Shown in pieces: positions 44,461 to 54,640 of a stretch of 64,000 nucleotides of DNA. Source of the DNA: Ashinkailepas kermadecensis (lineage: Eukaryota; Arthropoda; Thecostraca; Neolepadidae); the NCBI GenBank assembly GCA_034440615.1, contig JAOTOM010004870.1, positions 1 through 64,000 of the forward strand, written 5' to 3'. The position numbers and the translations under genes are program-made. Under the pieces are notes generated by a model, which was not told where the DNA came from, made no database searches, and was given only the letters and a program-made list of their open reading frames with translations. Position 1 is the stretch's first letter; every line of letters begins with the position of its first letter.

Positions 44461-45556
44461 TACTGTGCCCAAGCCCCACCAATAGCATAAGGAATTCTAC
44501 CCATACTAAGAGATGATATTTTTAGTACAATAATGATAATATTACAGTGTGAAATCGTCATATAAAGCTGCAGAACTATGCAACATTAGACACAGCAAGC
44601 ACCTTGGCCAGCCTCGTCACTTCACCTAAACCACTGTGCACCACAGCAATCTCATGATATAAACCAATAACAGTTGCATGTTCGCGCTGGCCGTACACAA
44701 AAAATAACAAAAGTATTGAAAAAATCATGAAAAGAACATCGAAATTAAAATAGACCTAAAATGCATTATATTAAACTACGTTGAAAATAAAAATATTGGT
44801 CTTTGCTGCAGTGTTCATTCCCGCGAACAGAATCTGACACAGAGATGGAGGGCCTCCCCTTGTGGTCCGGTATGGGACATTTAAAGAGAGGCATTCCAAA
44901 ATCCCTCAAGCATCAATCAAGGCGCGAAGCACCTTGTGAACAAGCAGTATGTCTCTCGCGCACGTTCAAAGCATGACAGTTGCACACTCTAAAATCTGAG
45001 GAGTTCCTGATATTCAAGGAACGGTGAAATTATAAATTGAAATTATAAGGCGATCAAGAGCCGAACTCTTAATTAAGCTGACGTTCAAGGATAACTAGCG
45101 GCATTCCGCGTGCATTGCCTTGATTGGGGAAGTGAGAAACTATTTGAAGAAAATGCTAGGCCAGTGTTGTTACATGCTTCGAACTGTTTTCCTGACGCAG
45201 ACAATACAGTCGAAACGTCGGAAACATCCTTGAATTGCTTGAAAAGCTTATGTAATGATATGATATCTTATTATATAGGCTGTAGCTTATTATTAGTATA
45301 ATATGCATTAATAAGCTAATTAGCTTAAAACTTGAAGTTCGTCAGTGGACGTACTTTAACTACTTACTAACAAGTTAACTAGCTACACCAGTGCATTGTT
45401 TTAATGTGGTGCACAGCGGTGGAAATTTGCAACTTGATTGGGCTTTCAGCTGGACGCGTAATTTACTCACTAAAGAAAGAGCAAAACGTCACCTCATTAA
45501 TTAACCTACTACCGAACGTGTTCTGAAGTGGCATATTTGATGATCTGAGTTATGCA
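44461..45556. other. AT-rich unassigned interval
   Basis: No gene recognised. Contains a hammerhead-like motif at 45190-45220. Confidence 0.4.
45188..45222 (+). ncRNA. Hammerhead-ribozyme-like motif, degenerate
   Basis: CTGACGC (core CUGANGA with the last A changed), then a short stem GAC-AATACA-GTC, then GAAAC. Resembles ribozymes of Penelope-like elements; probably inactive. Confidence 0.35.
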
Positions 45557-45674
45557 CAGACGCCTCTGTGTCTCGCATAGTGATTCTGAAGGTGCCCGAG
45601 GTCACACACCTTCCGCAGACGCCTCTGTGTATCGCATAGCGACTGTGGAGGTGCCCGAGGTCGTACACCTTCCG
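45557..45674. repeat. 59-bp direct repeat, two units
   Basis: Two adjacent copies starting CAGACGCCTCTGTGT and ending ACACCTTCCG, differing at several positions. Confidence 0.85.
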
Positions 45675-47006
45675 AGCCTGGGCCGTGATCAGGTGTGAAC
45701 GAGTCTCCAACCTACCCACGTCACCAATACCAAATCGTAATTGTGCGTAATTAAATCGTTGTTTCAGGGGTCAAATTAACCATGCCTAAGGGTTCTATAC
45801 TGGTTATGTCCGACTCATGTGAGGTATTGCTATGGAAGTTCGTATTTTCCCAGAATTGATGAGCGTTCCTTGCGACATTGAAAATTAGGTTTGCCTTTCA
45901 TTGTCGCAGGGCCAGGTCACATCAGGTCAGGTAGGCGTGACGTCACGATTCCAATCGAATGCTCTTGAGGCTTATCTTCAAACATGCGTCAAGGAATAGC
46001 CAAATTCGGTACCTGTAGTCAAATCTTCACAATTGTTGTTGGTGAACAATGTTTAGAATCGCTAGGGTGGTGCCACGTTCCTTCACAGCCTAACCCTCAT
46101 GTTCATCTGCCAACCCCCCCCCCCCCACACACACACCATTGTAGCAAAGCTATAGTCAGAGCCGTCAATTGACACACGGTCTTAGCATATATTTCTCTCC
46201 ATATTTCTCCAAATTTTTCTCCATCTGCTGGAGGGTTTCCGTTGTCTTTTATTCGGGGCCCCGACCGGAATCTGCACATGCACAGAATCAGTAGATCCAG
46301 TAAAGTAGAGTTAGGATATACTGATACTGGATATATATATACTCTAGATACTGGAGATCAGCAGGTCCAGTATCAGTAGATTCCAGTAAAGATCTCCATC
46401 TCTCCTCTCCATATTTATCTCCATATTGTTGCGGAGTGCTACGGACTGGAAAACGACCAAGTCCCTGGATTTCGCACTTCCTACTGGTCCTCATCTCCTT
46501 GTCGTATTACCCTCGGATATGCTTTTTTTTTCTTTGAGGTGTTAGTACTTTAGTCCGAATTGGACTATGGCTTGACATGGCTTTGTGGGCCGGTACCCTA
46601 CGCCAAAGAAGAGCGTATTGCGTGAATCCTTACTCCACCACCCAGTCCGTGAATTCCATTCAAACGGTATAGTTTTCAGCGGGAGTTTAACGTGCCGTCA
46701 ATGCACCGACACGACCTCGTCAATGTCGGGCCAGTTGCCAACTGACTCTTCCAGCCGGGGGCTAAATGCCAACGTGTGAAGCGACTCGAACCCTGTCTTG
46801 CCAGGGTAGGGGAGACCAGTGCCGGCCGGCGCTGTAGCCAGCGGAGCCATGTAAATGGCAGTCCCAGCTATCCCTCCCCATTGAAAGAAATATGCGCGAG
46901 GTCACTCAGCTAGTTCTGAGCGACTCATTACAGGACGATTCATAAGGTGTCGTGCCAGGACACCGCTAAGCTTATTTTGCCACGTTGCGTTGCAGTCATT
47001 CACCGG
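45675..47006. other. Intergenic, unassigned
   Basis: No gene recognised. A block at 46540-46870 carries a minus-strand GGTTCGAGTCGC word resembling a Pol III B box, but no matching A box was found. Confidence 0.35.
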
Positions 47007-47180
47007 GGCGATGGTGGCCGAGTGGTTAAGGTGTTGAGCTCTGTATGCCAATGTCCCGGGTTCAACACTCGCACCACTCGATACATTTTCCAATCCCGCG
47101 GACCACCGTCGAAACGGTGTGCGCGGTGCCATTAGCCGTGATCGTGCATAGAGTGCGTCGTAACCCACCCAATAGTAAAC
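47007..47180 (+). mobile_element. tRNA-derived SINE (family 3, serine/leucine-like head)
   Basis: The head GGTGGCCGAGTGGTTAAGGT has the A-box pattern of class II tRNAs and the B box is GGGTTCAACAC. The tail includes CCAATCCCGCGG, GATCGTGCATAGAGTGCGTC and ACCCACCCAATAG. Related to 27676-27808. Confidence 0.75.
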
Positions 47181-47814
47181 AGTCATTTACTCCACGCCCC
47201 GATGAAGGAGTACCTCTACACTTCGTGTCCCCTCCCATCGGCGAATATTTGCATAGCGGACAGAACGGTTGTCTCGCACGTGCCGGCAATTGCGATACCT
47301 ATCCATACATCAATTATGCATGTTGTGTTGACATCTTCGTGCCAGGTGAGCAAAGGTCACCGACCTAGGTCAGGCTAAGTGAAAACACGTCCAAATCTGC
47401 TTTTTGATTTTAGCACGCCGCTGTAGATTCATGAGTGAGGTCAGCATGGAATTTTCAGCGTTTGCTCCGGACATCAAACCTGCCATCGCGGATTAGGATT
47501 TTAGCGACGTCACCTTCCTTAGTGAAATTGCCTGTTAGGGTTATAATGGCAGCTTGAGGCAGATGGTGCAGCAGGGCCACGGACAGGAAATAGCAGAAAC
47601 AACGGTTAGGTCAATAATGCAATAGGGCAGAGGACAGGCCCGCGGGCAGAAGACAGGTCAAAGCAAGTTGGAAGATAGGCCAGGACAAGGTTGACAACAA
47701 TACAAGACAGAGAGCAAGGCCGACTGGGACACAGGAAATGGTGGAGTTTGGAATAGACCGGTGGGAAAGGCGGCATGCAGGGAAATGCAATACAAATGGA
47801 AGGGCACGGCAATG
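47181..47814. other. Purine-rich unassigned interval
   Basis: Sequence from about 47570 is rich in GGCAAGACAGG-type words that grade into the 33-bp minisatellite. No gene recognised. Confidence 0.45.
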
Positions 47815-47946
47815 CAGAGGGTAGGGCAAGACAGGGGCACAGCAAGGCAGAGGGTAGGGCAAGACAATGGCACAGCAAGGCAGAGGGTAGGGCAAGACAA
47901 TGGCACAGCAAGGTAGAGGGTAGGGCAAGATAAGGCCACAGTAAGG
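47815..47946. repeat. 33-bp minisatellite, four units
   Basis: Four head-to-tail 33-bp units beginning CAGAGGGTAGGGCAAGACAA. Because 33 is a multiple of three, all three minus-strand frames stay open as Leu/Pro/Cys-rich repeats; these are not genes. Confidence 0.9.
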
Positions 47947-48187
47947 CAAGGCGCACGGCAATCAGACTAAGACAGGCGGGATAGGCGGTGGAATGGTTAA
48001 CGGGCTATGATGCGGGAAATCGGAAGAACTAGTGTATGTTATCCAATTAATGGAAGCTGCACTGGTTGCCTGTGACAAATGCGATGTTGGCCAACACCAG
48101 AACCCAGTAATACTTCACTGTCGTCCTTCGGGATGGTCGGAGCCGCCAACAAGTCAACTTCAGGTTGACAAGAGATACAAACAAGCG

Positions 48188-48350
48188 GCTGAGGCGAACG
48201 GTAGCTCAGTTGGTAGAGCGTCGGACTCTTGATCGCAAGATCGTGGGTTCGAATCTCACAACCGATGGAATTTACCGAGTCCACCCGCGACCAATCGGCG
48301 TGAGAGGTTGACGAGGCTATATAACCTAGCGGTTGAATGCGTCATAAAAG
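48188..48350 (+). mobile_element. SINE with lysine-tRNA-like head and family 1 tail
   Basis: The head GGTAGCTCAGTTGGTAGAGC, anticodon-loop CTCTTGA and B box GGTTCGAATC resemble tRNA-Lys(CUU). The 5' and 3' acceptor strands do not pair, so it is not a tRNA gene. The body holds CGCGACCAATCGGCGTGAGA, GCTATATAACCTAG and GTCATAAAAG, clearly related to the family 1 SINE tail. Confidence 0.75.
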
Positions 48351-48765
48351 AACCCAAGGTTCTTGTAATAGAGTTAGTTTTGGAGCGTCTAAATCCCATA
48401 AATCAAGTCGGGGCCGTTCAATGGACCTTGCACCTTCCCCTCCCCTCTCCGGCAGTCATCCCGGCCGTCAGAGCGGTGACCCCGATACCGTGCAGCCGAC
48501 GGCTGTACCTTCACCTCCCCTATCCGACCGGCGCCTACCGTCCGCCGTCGTTTAATATTAGATGTAACAGTGTTCACATAAAGTTATACGTTTGGCTGTC
48601 CCGTAACTGTAATTGAAATAATCCCGTAAGTCTACCGATTGTATAAGTGTACCGTAATTGAAACTGTAAAAGTGTAATGTAAAAATAACATCGCTTCCAT
48701 CCCTAAGTGCAGGCCCACTTCCCCTGTCGAACCTTCGAGAACATGAATGTGACGTAAATGGGCGT
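48351..48765. other. Unassigned interval, possible promoter-like CCAAT word
   Basis: A GGCCAATCAGCGGCCG sequence at 48776-48791 just beyond this interval is a good CCAAT-box match in GC-rich context. No TATA box or initiator could be assigned. Confidence 0.3.
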
Positions 48766-49254
48766 ATGCATGCTCGGCCAATCAGCGGCCGGGGGTCTGT
48801 GCCTGTGAGGGGCCACCCCAGGCGGCCAGTCAGTCAGGCTTGGATTCTCGCTGCGAGCGGACCGCTCCAGCGCGCGGCCCCTTTCCAACTAAATTCGCCC
48901 TCTAAATTCATAGAAAGGCATTATCACGGTTTACCTTCAGAGGAGAAAGTTCTGTACGGTGTCTGTCTATCTCGTGTGATCGTGCGAGTGCTGCAGTGCA
49001 ATACAGGGCAGCTAAAAAGACATTGGTGCTTTTGCTACCGGGGTTATCGAGACGACGAGGTTGCTAGACTTTTGCGTGCCAATATAGGACTTTCCTACAT
49101 TCTTCTTTCTTCTTCCTCATTGGCCAAGGCTGTCCGTGTGGCAGGACTTGTGTTGAGGTTCATTCGCAGGTTGAAGTCTTGTATTACAAGACGGAGCGGA
49201 CGAAGTCTACCGGTTCTCAATACGCGTAGCTTACTGAAGCCAAAGTTCGTTTGA
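48766..49254 (+). CDS. Unrecognised 162-codon open frame
   Basis: The frame opens inside the GC-rich CCAAT region and contains GYRDDEVARLLRANIG, which faintly resembles the helix-turn-helix start of a transposase (GfsxxEIArlLgvS), followed by a hydrophobic and then a basic stretch. No full domain is visible and there is no paralogue in the window. It may be a chance frame or the remains of a DNA transposon. Confidence 0.25.
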   Translation: MHARPISGRGSVPVRGHPRRPVSQAWILAASGPLQRAAPFQLNSPSKFIERHYHGLPSEEKVLYGVCLSRVIVRVLQCNTGQLKRHWCFCYRGYRDDEVARLLRANIGLSYILLSSSSLAKAVRVAGLVLRFIRRLKSCITRRSGRSLPVLNTRSLLKPKFV

Positions 49255-49599
49255 TCAAAATGGCTCAGTTCTAGCTGTACCCGGAAGAGTATCAAGTTTT
49301 GAGCAAAGGCAATGTTAGTTTTACTCATGTTCTATATCAATTTGCGCGGTATCGAATAAGGCAATCCTCACACATTGGATATACTTTATGTTTGCAGGAA
49401 ATAATCTACATATCACGTACATAGAGCACATCGAATAAAACGACTCGTCATGGTAACCGATGCGTTGTTGGTGACCATGACCCCATTCGCGAAGAAATCC
49501 AAACTAAGGTAATTATGCCAAATTCTTGGATAGCTGATAATTTCCGAATTAGTTTACTTGGCACCATGAATTCACACACCGACATTGGCTATGGCTCAT

Positions 49600-49950
49600 G
49601 GATGCAGGACATTCAGGCGTCGGATGTACAATCTCAATGTTTGACCTATGTTCACAAAATATAGTCATAACCTTACGCTATTGCCATCTACTGGGTACCG
49701 AATATCTTCCTAAATATGTTCATCGGATGGACATTAACGCCGAATAATCTCCCATCGGGCAAGAAAGCAGCACATCCAAGTACGTGACATTCAAGGTCAG
49801 CGTTTGACCTCGGGTCAAGATGAACAATAACATTGCGCCCCATGGAAAAATGTATTGGTGTCGAATAACATCCTCCTGAATACATTGATCGGATGGAGAT
49901 TAGCGTCGAATATTATCCCACCGAGAAAGACAGCAGCACATCTGAGCATG
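49600..49950. repeat. Degenerate ~165-bp tandem repeat, about two units
   Basis: CGAATATCTTCCTAAATATG near 49698 and CGAATAACATCCTCCTGAAT near 49863 begin units that continue in parallel (ATCGGATGGA, GCAGCACATC, CGTTTGACCTC). A partial third unit precedes them. Confidence 0.7.
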
Positions 49951-50708
49951 TAACCTTCAACGCCAACGTTTGACCTCATGTCAGGCTAGGTACGTGCACC
50001 ACGTCACCATGCTTTGCTAAGACGACACATTTCACCTACAATTGCCAAAAAGTCAAAACGAAGTCAAATCTGGGGTACCTCATAACTTGCCGGATAATTC
50101 ACTTATCGGAATGATTGAAACGCTTGAGCGACCGCCATCAAGGCGGTCACGAAATTACCTGCACGCGGCACACGAAATTGCCTGGTCACGCAAGGTTACA
50201 ATTTCACCTCAGGTCAACGAACAGTTAAGTATTACGCCCAATATGTTAGACATTCCAATCTGATGTCCAATATGTCCGGAATCTAAATAGTCTCGCCGGT
50301 CGAAAGTCCAGCTGATTTCTTCGGTAGCCTCGCATTTTTTTCCCGTTTTCGCCCAAGCCTATCCAGATCCACTATCAAGCGACAGACCATGGTGAACCCT
50401 CGAGTAACGTTGTGAAACCCCTGAGATGCCACTTTAGGACTACACAGCCAAATCATTCCGTCACTTGTAAGGCTTTCATTTCTCGACGGAAAGGTATCGA
50501 TTTTCCCAGCCGACAGCGCCAAATGATGTCGGACCAGATCACGGGCGACCAGACCTTCCCATGACATGTCTTTAGGAACCAGCCAAGCGGCCGGATCCCA
50601 ATCACGCGGACCTGCGCGGACAACAACGGAGAGGAGAATGGCCGGTCGGCCCTGGAGTCAGCGACCCCCTGAGCGCGGAACGTTACGCGTCATAAGCGGA
50701 CATAATAC
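49951..50708. other. Unassigned interval
   Basis: No gene recognised on either strand. Confidence 0.35.
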
Positions 50709-51610
50709 CGGTGGCGCCGCTCTGGTGGTGGGTTTGTGAAGGAACACCACCAGTGGGCTTGCTCTGATTAATGCTATATTCTGGTTTCTAGACGAGGTGC
50801 AAGTAATTTCCAATGGTCCAATTTGAACAACATTGAAACAAGCTCTCTTATGATGTGTAGTTCGTTTCATTATCAAATCATTTCACCCTGTCACTTTGCC
50901 CTTAATGTGAAATGGGAGGAATTGGCAACTCAACATCTTGTGATACAATCGTGACATACATCTTCTGTGTGACGTCCTGACAATTTCCAATGTTCTTAAC
51001 TAAATGAAATTCGAACGTACTACATTTTATATCATCTTTAATAACTTCCATGAAGGTTTAACCCTGTCACTTTTGAGCTCAATTCCAGAATTTGTGTCCT
51101 AAATTATCACAGTGTATCACTTTAAATTGTATATCAGGTGTTCTACATTACCGAATTCATTTCCAATGGTCTGAAATAAACCGGTATAAAATACGCTGCC
51201 TTCTTATGTCATACTCGACTACTTTTATAGATATCTAACCCTGTCCTTTTTGCACTAAATTCCAGGATTTGTGTCTCGAATTATCGCATTGTATTCCTTT
51301 AAATTGTATATCAGATGTTCTACATTAGCGAATTAATTTCCAATGGTCTTAGATAAACCGGCATAAATCCGCTGCCTTCTGATGCCATATTTGACTACTT
51401 TTATCCATACCTAATCCTGTCATTTTTGCACTCAATTCCAGGATTTGTGTCTCAAATTATCACATTTTTCCATTTAATTGTATATCAGATGTTCTACATT
51501 AGCGATTTCATTTCCAATGGTCTCAAATAAACCGGCATAAAATCAGCTGCCTTGCTGCCTTTGCCATACTCTACTACTTTTATACATATCTAACCCTGTC
51601 ACTCTTTACC
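50709..51610. repeat. Satellite array, ~177-bp units
   Basis: The landmark ACCCTGTC recurs at 50885, 51061, 51238, 51414 (ATCCTGTC) and 51593, i.e. every 176-179 bp. Each unit contains AATTCCAGGATTTGTGTC, TTGTATATCAGATGTTCTAC, TTTCCAATGGTC and TGACTACTTTTAT. The left units are more diverged. Nothing is coding. Confidence 0.85.
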
Positions 51611-52274
51611 TTTTGACGTGAAGCTTTGCCACATTATTGACGTTATGGCATGGCCAGATGCACGTCAAGCGCCGACGGTTGCTGCATAGAGATCCATAGC
51701 GGTGGCACGACAAAAAGTAAAGCTCTACTCTTCAACAATACTAAGCAACATTGGCTCTGCCACGCCAAAATGGTGTAGGAGAAATTCACGGTTGTAGATG
51801 CATTCTTTCCCTTCAACGCCCATAAGCGTAATGTTCTTAAACAATTTCGTGAAAACCTGTCAGCCAGAACTCTAATCGTGACGGAACTCGTGTCAGGCAC
51901 ATCGCCCATCGTTTCAAATATGAAAATCTCCCTGTAACTTTGACGTTGGGGCCCATGAACATTCAGGGAACAGGAATCCCGCGCCCCGCCATATTATGAA
52001 TGGCGGGCGGTCGGGGACGGGCCGGGGCCGCCGGTTGCCGATCGTCTATGGTTGAAAATAGCTCCAGAAGGAAATACGGAAAGTAACAATATGCGCAATA
52101 TGTCACTGTAAGTGGCAATAAGATTGACGTCTGAAGGCAAACTAACTTTCATAAATGCACTTCGCATCATATTTTATGGAGACGGAGTCTCATAAATTGT
52201 AACTATATTCTTCGCGCACACACTAGTGAGCATCCGGGCGCACTTGTCGCGGGCGCATGTTTCAGAGTTCTTGA
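51611..52274. other. Unassigned interval
   Basis: Contains a GC-rich patch at 51975-52045 (GGGCGGTCGGGGACGG). No gene recognised. Confidence 0.35.
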
Positions 52275-52399
52275 TTGGCATCAGGAACCTATCTGTTTTC
52301 TTTCTTTACTGGAGATCCCCCGATGTCCGCATTAACATTGCGTCTGACGCCTAACGAATCCCAGATCTCCACCACCTCCAGAAGAAAAATAACGGGTAG

Positions 52400-52560
52400 A
52401 AGCGGAATGTCAAGAAATACGGGGGAAGCGAAGACAATGAAACGAAAACTGGTGCACAGGACAAAGAACATCAGAGACAGACGGGTCGGAGCAGAGATTA
52501 TCGATAGACACAGAGTGAGACTCATCGAGAGTGAGATCAAGTCATGGAGACAGACGTGAT
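52400..52560 (+). repeat. Dispersed repeat shared with 61.5 kb
   Basis: Words AATGAAACGAAAAC, GAACATC, GACGG...TCGGAGCAGAGAT and TCATCGA align with 61505-61625 in the same orientation. Possible 5' part of a Penelope-like element; not established. Confidence 0.5.
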
Positions 52561-52722
52561 AGTTGTGGAGTGAAAGTGCCGGACGGAAAAGTGAGTTGAA
52601 AGGTGACGGCCGGCCGGAGGGCGACCACCATCTACCATGTCAGTGCGGTCTGTCTCCATGTACCATCTACCATGTCAGTGCCATGTTTGCTGCTTCCTGC
52701 TTCCAAACCGTGCCGGGCCGAC

Positions 52723-52724
<2 letters not shown>

Positions 52725-52796
<72 letters not shown>

Positions 52797-52797
52797 T
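52725..52797. repeat. (TA)n microsatellite
   Basis: About 35 TA units directly upstream of the GIY-YIG fragment. Confidence 0.98.
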
Positions 52798-52825
52798 GAG
52801 AACTATTTTGACAAGTTATACGTAA

Positions 52826-53284
52826 GTGGTTAGTGGAATTATCAGGTTCGTGGAATCATCAGGAAGGAAAATCAGGGACTTAGTAGCCAGGGCACCGATA
52901 TCTAAACCTAGTGAGAGCAAACGTAGTTCTGTGGTATACAGGATCCCATGCAGTGGGTGTGGTAAGGCCTACATTGGTGAGACAGGGCGTTCTCTTCAAC
53001 AACGTGTCCATGAACACAGGGCCGATCTTACATATCACAGGATGTCGAGCGCTTTGGTAGTTCACGGGGAGAAAGAGGGGCACCTTCCGCGATGGGATGG
53101 GTGTGTCACTGGGAAATCATCCCAAACAAAGGACAAATTTAGGAGGAAGGCTGTAGAGGCCGCATTTATCGATACCGAGGAATGTATTAATAATTCACCT
53201 GGATTTGTTAAGCTTGCCAGCGTGATAGCGTATCTGGTGCGGGACGATGTGGTGGAGGTAAAGCGGGCATCGGACCCGGGCTAG
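52826..53284 (+). mobile_element. Penelope-like element, GIY-YIG endonuclease fragment (type 1)
   Basis: The frame ends an element protein: VVYRIPCSGCGKAYIGETGR followed by SLQQRVHEHRADL is the GIY-YIG nuclease core (GIY as VYR, YIG intact, catalytic Arg and His present), then ALVVHGEKEGHLPRWDG and RKAVEAAFIDTE. This pattern is typical of the Penelope/Poseidon-type C-terminus. The RT domain is absent; the 5' side is cut off at the (TA)n tract. The open, unbroken frame suggests a fairly young copy. Confidence 0.85.
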
Positions 53285-53302
53285 AGAGTTCGACCAAAAC
53301 CT

Positions 53303-53309
53303 ACACACA

Positions 53310-53345
<36 letters not shown>

Positions 53346-53449
53346 GCACGCACACGCACCACACACACACACACACACAACACACACACACACACACACA
53401 CCACACACACACACACACACACAACACGCACACGCACGCACACGCAACG

Positions 53450-53480
<31 letters not shown>

Positions 53481-53495
53481 ACACATACACACGCG
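53303..53495. repeat. (CA)n microsatellite with CG interruptions
   Basis: CA repeats with CACGCACA variants. Frames on the minus strand rich in Cys/Val are artefacts. Confidence 0.95.
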
Positions 53496-53778
53496 GCGCG
53501 ATGTGAGTGATATGGGATCTGGCATTCTTGAGTGCCATCCATGGCTTTGTGTATTCCGTTATGTCGCCCTTCGCCATTGACGCAGTTTTTCGAACTATAT
53601 CGTTCGTCAGCCCAGCGAGAGGCTGCGATGCGTGTCACGTTTTGAGCGCAGAAATTCGAGTGCGTGATTGCGTGCTTAAACTTGTTAAATTTGGTAATTG
53701 TGTCACCGTGAAGAAGGCCTTTAGCCGAAACGTTGGTGATGTGTTTTTTGGTGGAAATATAGTTTTGTATCATGGTGC

Positions 53779-53781
<3 letters not shown>
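53496..53781 (+). mobile_element. 3' end of the type 1 Penelope-like element with hammerhead-like motif
   Basis: Non-coding tail between the microsatellites. At 53716-53745 it reads GTGAAGA (core CUGANGA with the first base changed), stem AGGC-CTTTA-GCC, then GAAACG. It ends in ATGGTGCCAC at the next (TA)n tract. Confidence 0.5.
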
Positions 53782-53851
<70 letters not shown>

Positions 53852-53859
53852 TACATACA

Positions 53860-53913
<54 letters not shown>

Positions 53914-53925
53914 TACATACATATA

Positions 53926-53995
<70 letters not shown>
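53782..53995. repeat. (TA)n microsatellite, ~210 bp
   Basis: Three long TA blocks separated by CATATATACATACAT-type interruptions. Confidence 0.97.
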
Positions 53996-53999
<4 letters not shown>

Positions 54000-54440
54000 C
54001 ATTGTTGGTTGAATACAATCGCGGAACGGGAATTGCACTCTTTCTTCTGCAGACTTTCTATCTGTCTCACGATACGCCTTCCATCGTTCGTATGTTCATG
54101 TACGATATTCACAAGCAGAACAATTATATCCAAGTAGAACATTCGTTATATTTTCGACGATTAATCCTCCTACGGACATTTTCAAGACTAGTTCAAATTG
54201 GTCGCGATCACAAGTTTGGAAAGCAATAAAATACATACACGTGCGATGCATGCATAATGTACTCCCATTTTTGTTGCGTACGATGAGAAGGCGAAAAAAA
54301 CAAGAACAAATGTCATCAGTTCATCGCTGTCACTCGCCCTACCGCCTGATGGTGACCTGCGGGCCATCATATAACAGCAACGTGCCTCGTGCATTGCTCT
54401 GGCGGTTGATGGTTGGGTCAATCTCCCTGATAAAATAAAA
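54000..54440 (-). mobile_element. Inverted terminal repeat copy of Penelope-like element type 2
   Basis: On the minus strand this carries the end of the element protein (INRQSNARGTLLL) and the same terminal sequence as 57180-57620 (CATTTTCAAGAC, AACATTCGTTATATTTTCG in plus orientation). It stands head to head with the direct 5' repeat that follows at 54480. Confidence 0.85.
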
Positions 54441-54594
54441 TTGTGTTTACCAAAAAATCGCCAAAACAGTGACGAAAAAAAATGTTTTTTTTTCGCCTTA
54501 TCATCGTACGCAACAAAAAGTGGAAGTACATTATGCCATGTATCGCACGTGTATGTATTTTATTGTATTCCAAACTTGTGATCGCGACCAATTT

Positions 54595-54640
54595 CAACTA
54601 GTCTTAAAAATGTCTGCAGTAGGATGAAACGTCGAAAATA
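54595..54640 (+). ncRNA. Hammerhead-like motif in the 5' terminal repeat
   Basis: CTTAAAAATGTCTGCAGTAG followed by GATGAAACGTCG. Same site as 57433-57465 and, inverted, 54150-54190. The expected core CTGAAGA is degraded in all three copies, while the stem and GAAACGTC persist in two. Confidence 0.45.

Noticed and set aside
47007..47075. Functional tRNA-Ser/Leu gene
   Set aside because: No paired acceptor stem, and the sequence recurs as a SINE at 27.7 kb.
47815..47946. CRISPR array
   Set aside because: The units are directly contiguous with no spacers, and this is an animal genome; it is a minisatellite.
47606..47961. Three overlapping minus-strand frames of Leu/Pro/Cys repeats
   Set aside because: They arise from the 33-bp minisatellite, whose length is divisible by three.
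48188..48262. Functional tRNA-Lys gene
   Set aside because: Good A and B boxes, but the acceptor strands do not pair and the sequence continues into a SINE body.
53195..54038. Long frames of repeated Ile-Tyr and Cys-Val
   Set aside because: Translations of (TA)n and (CA)n microsatellites.
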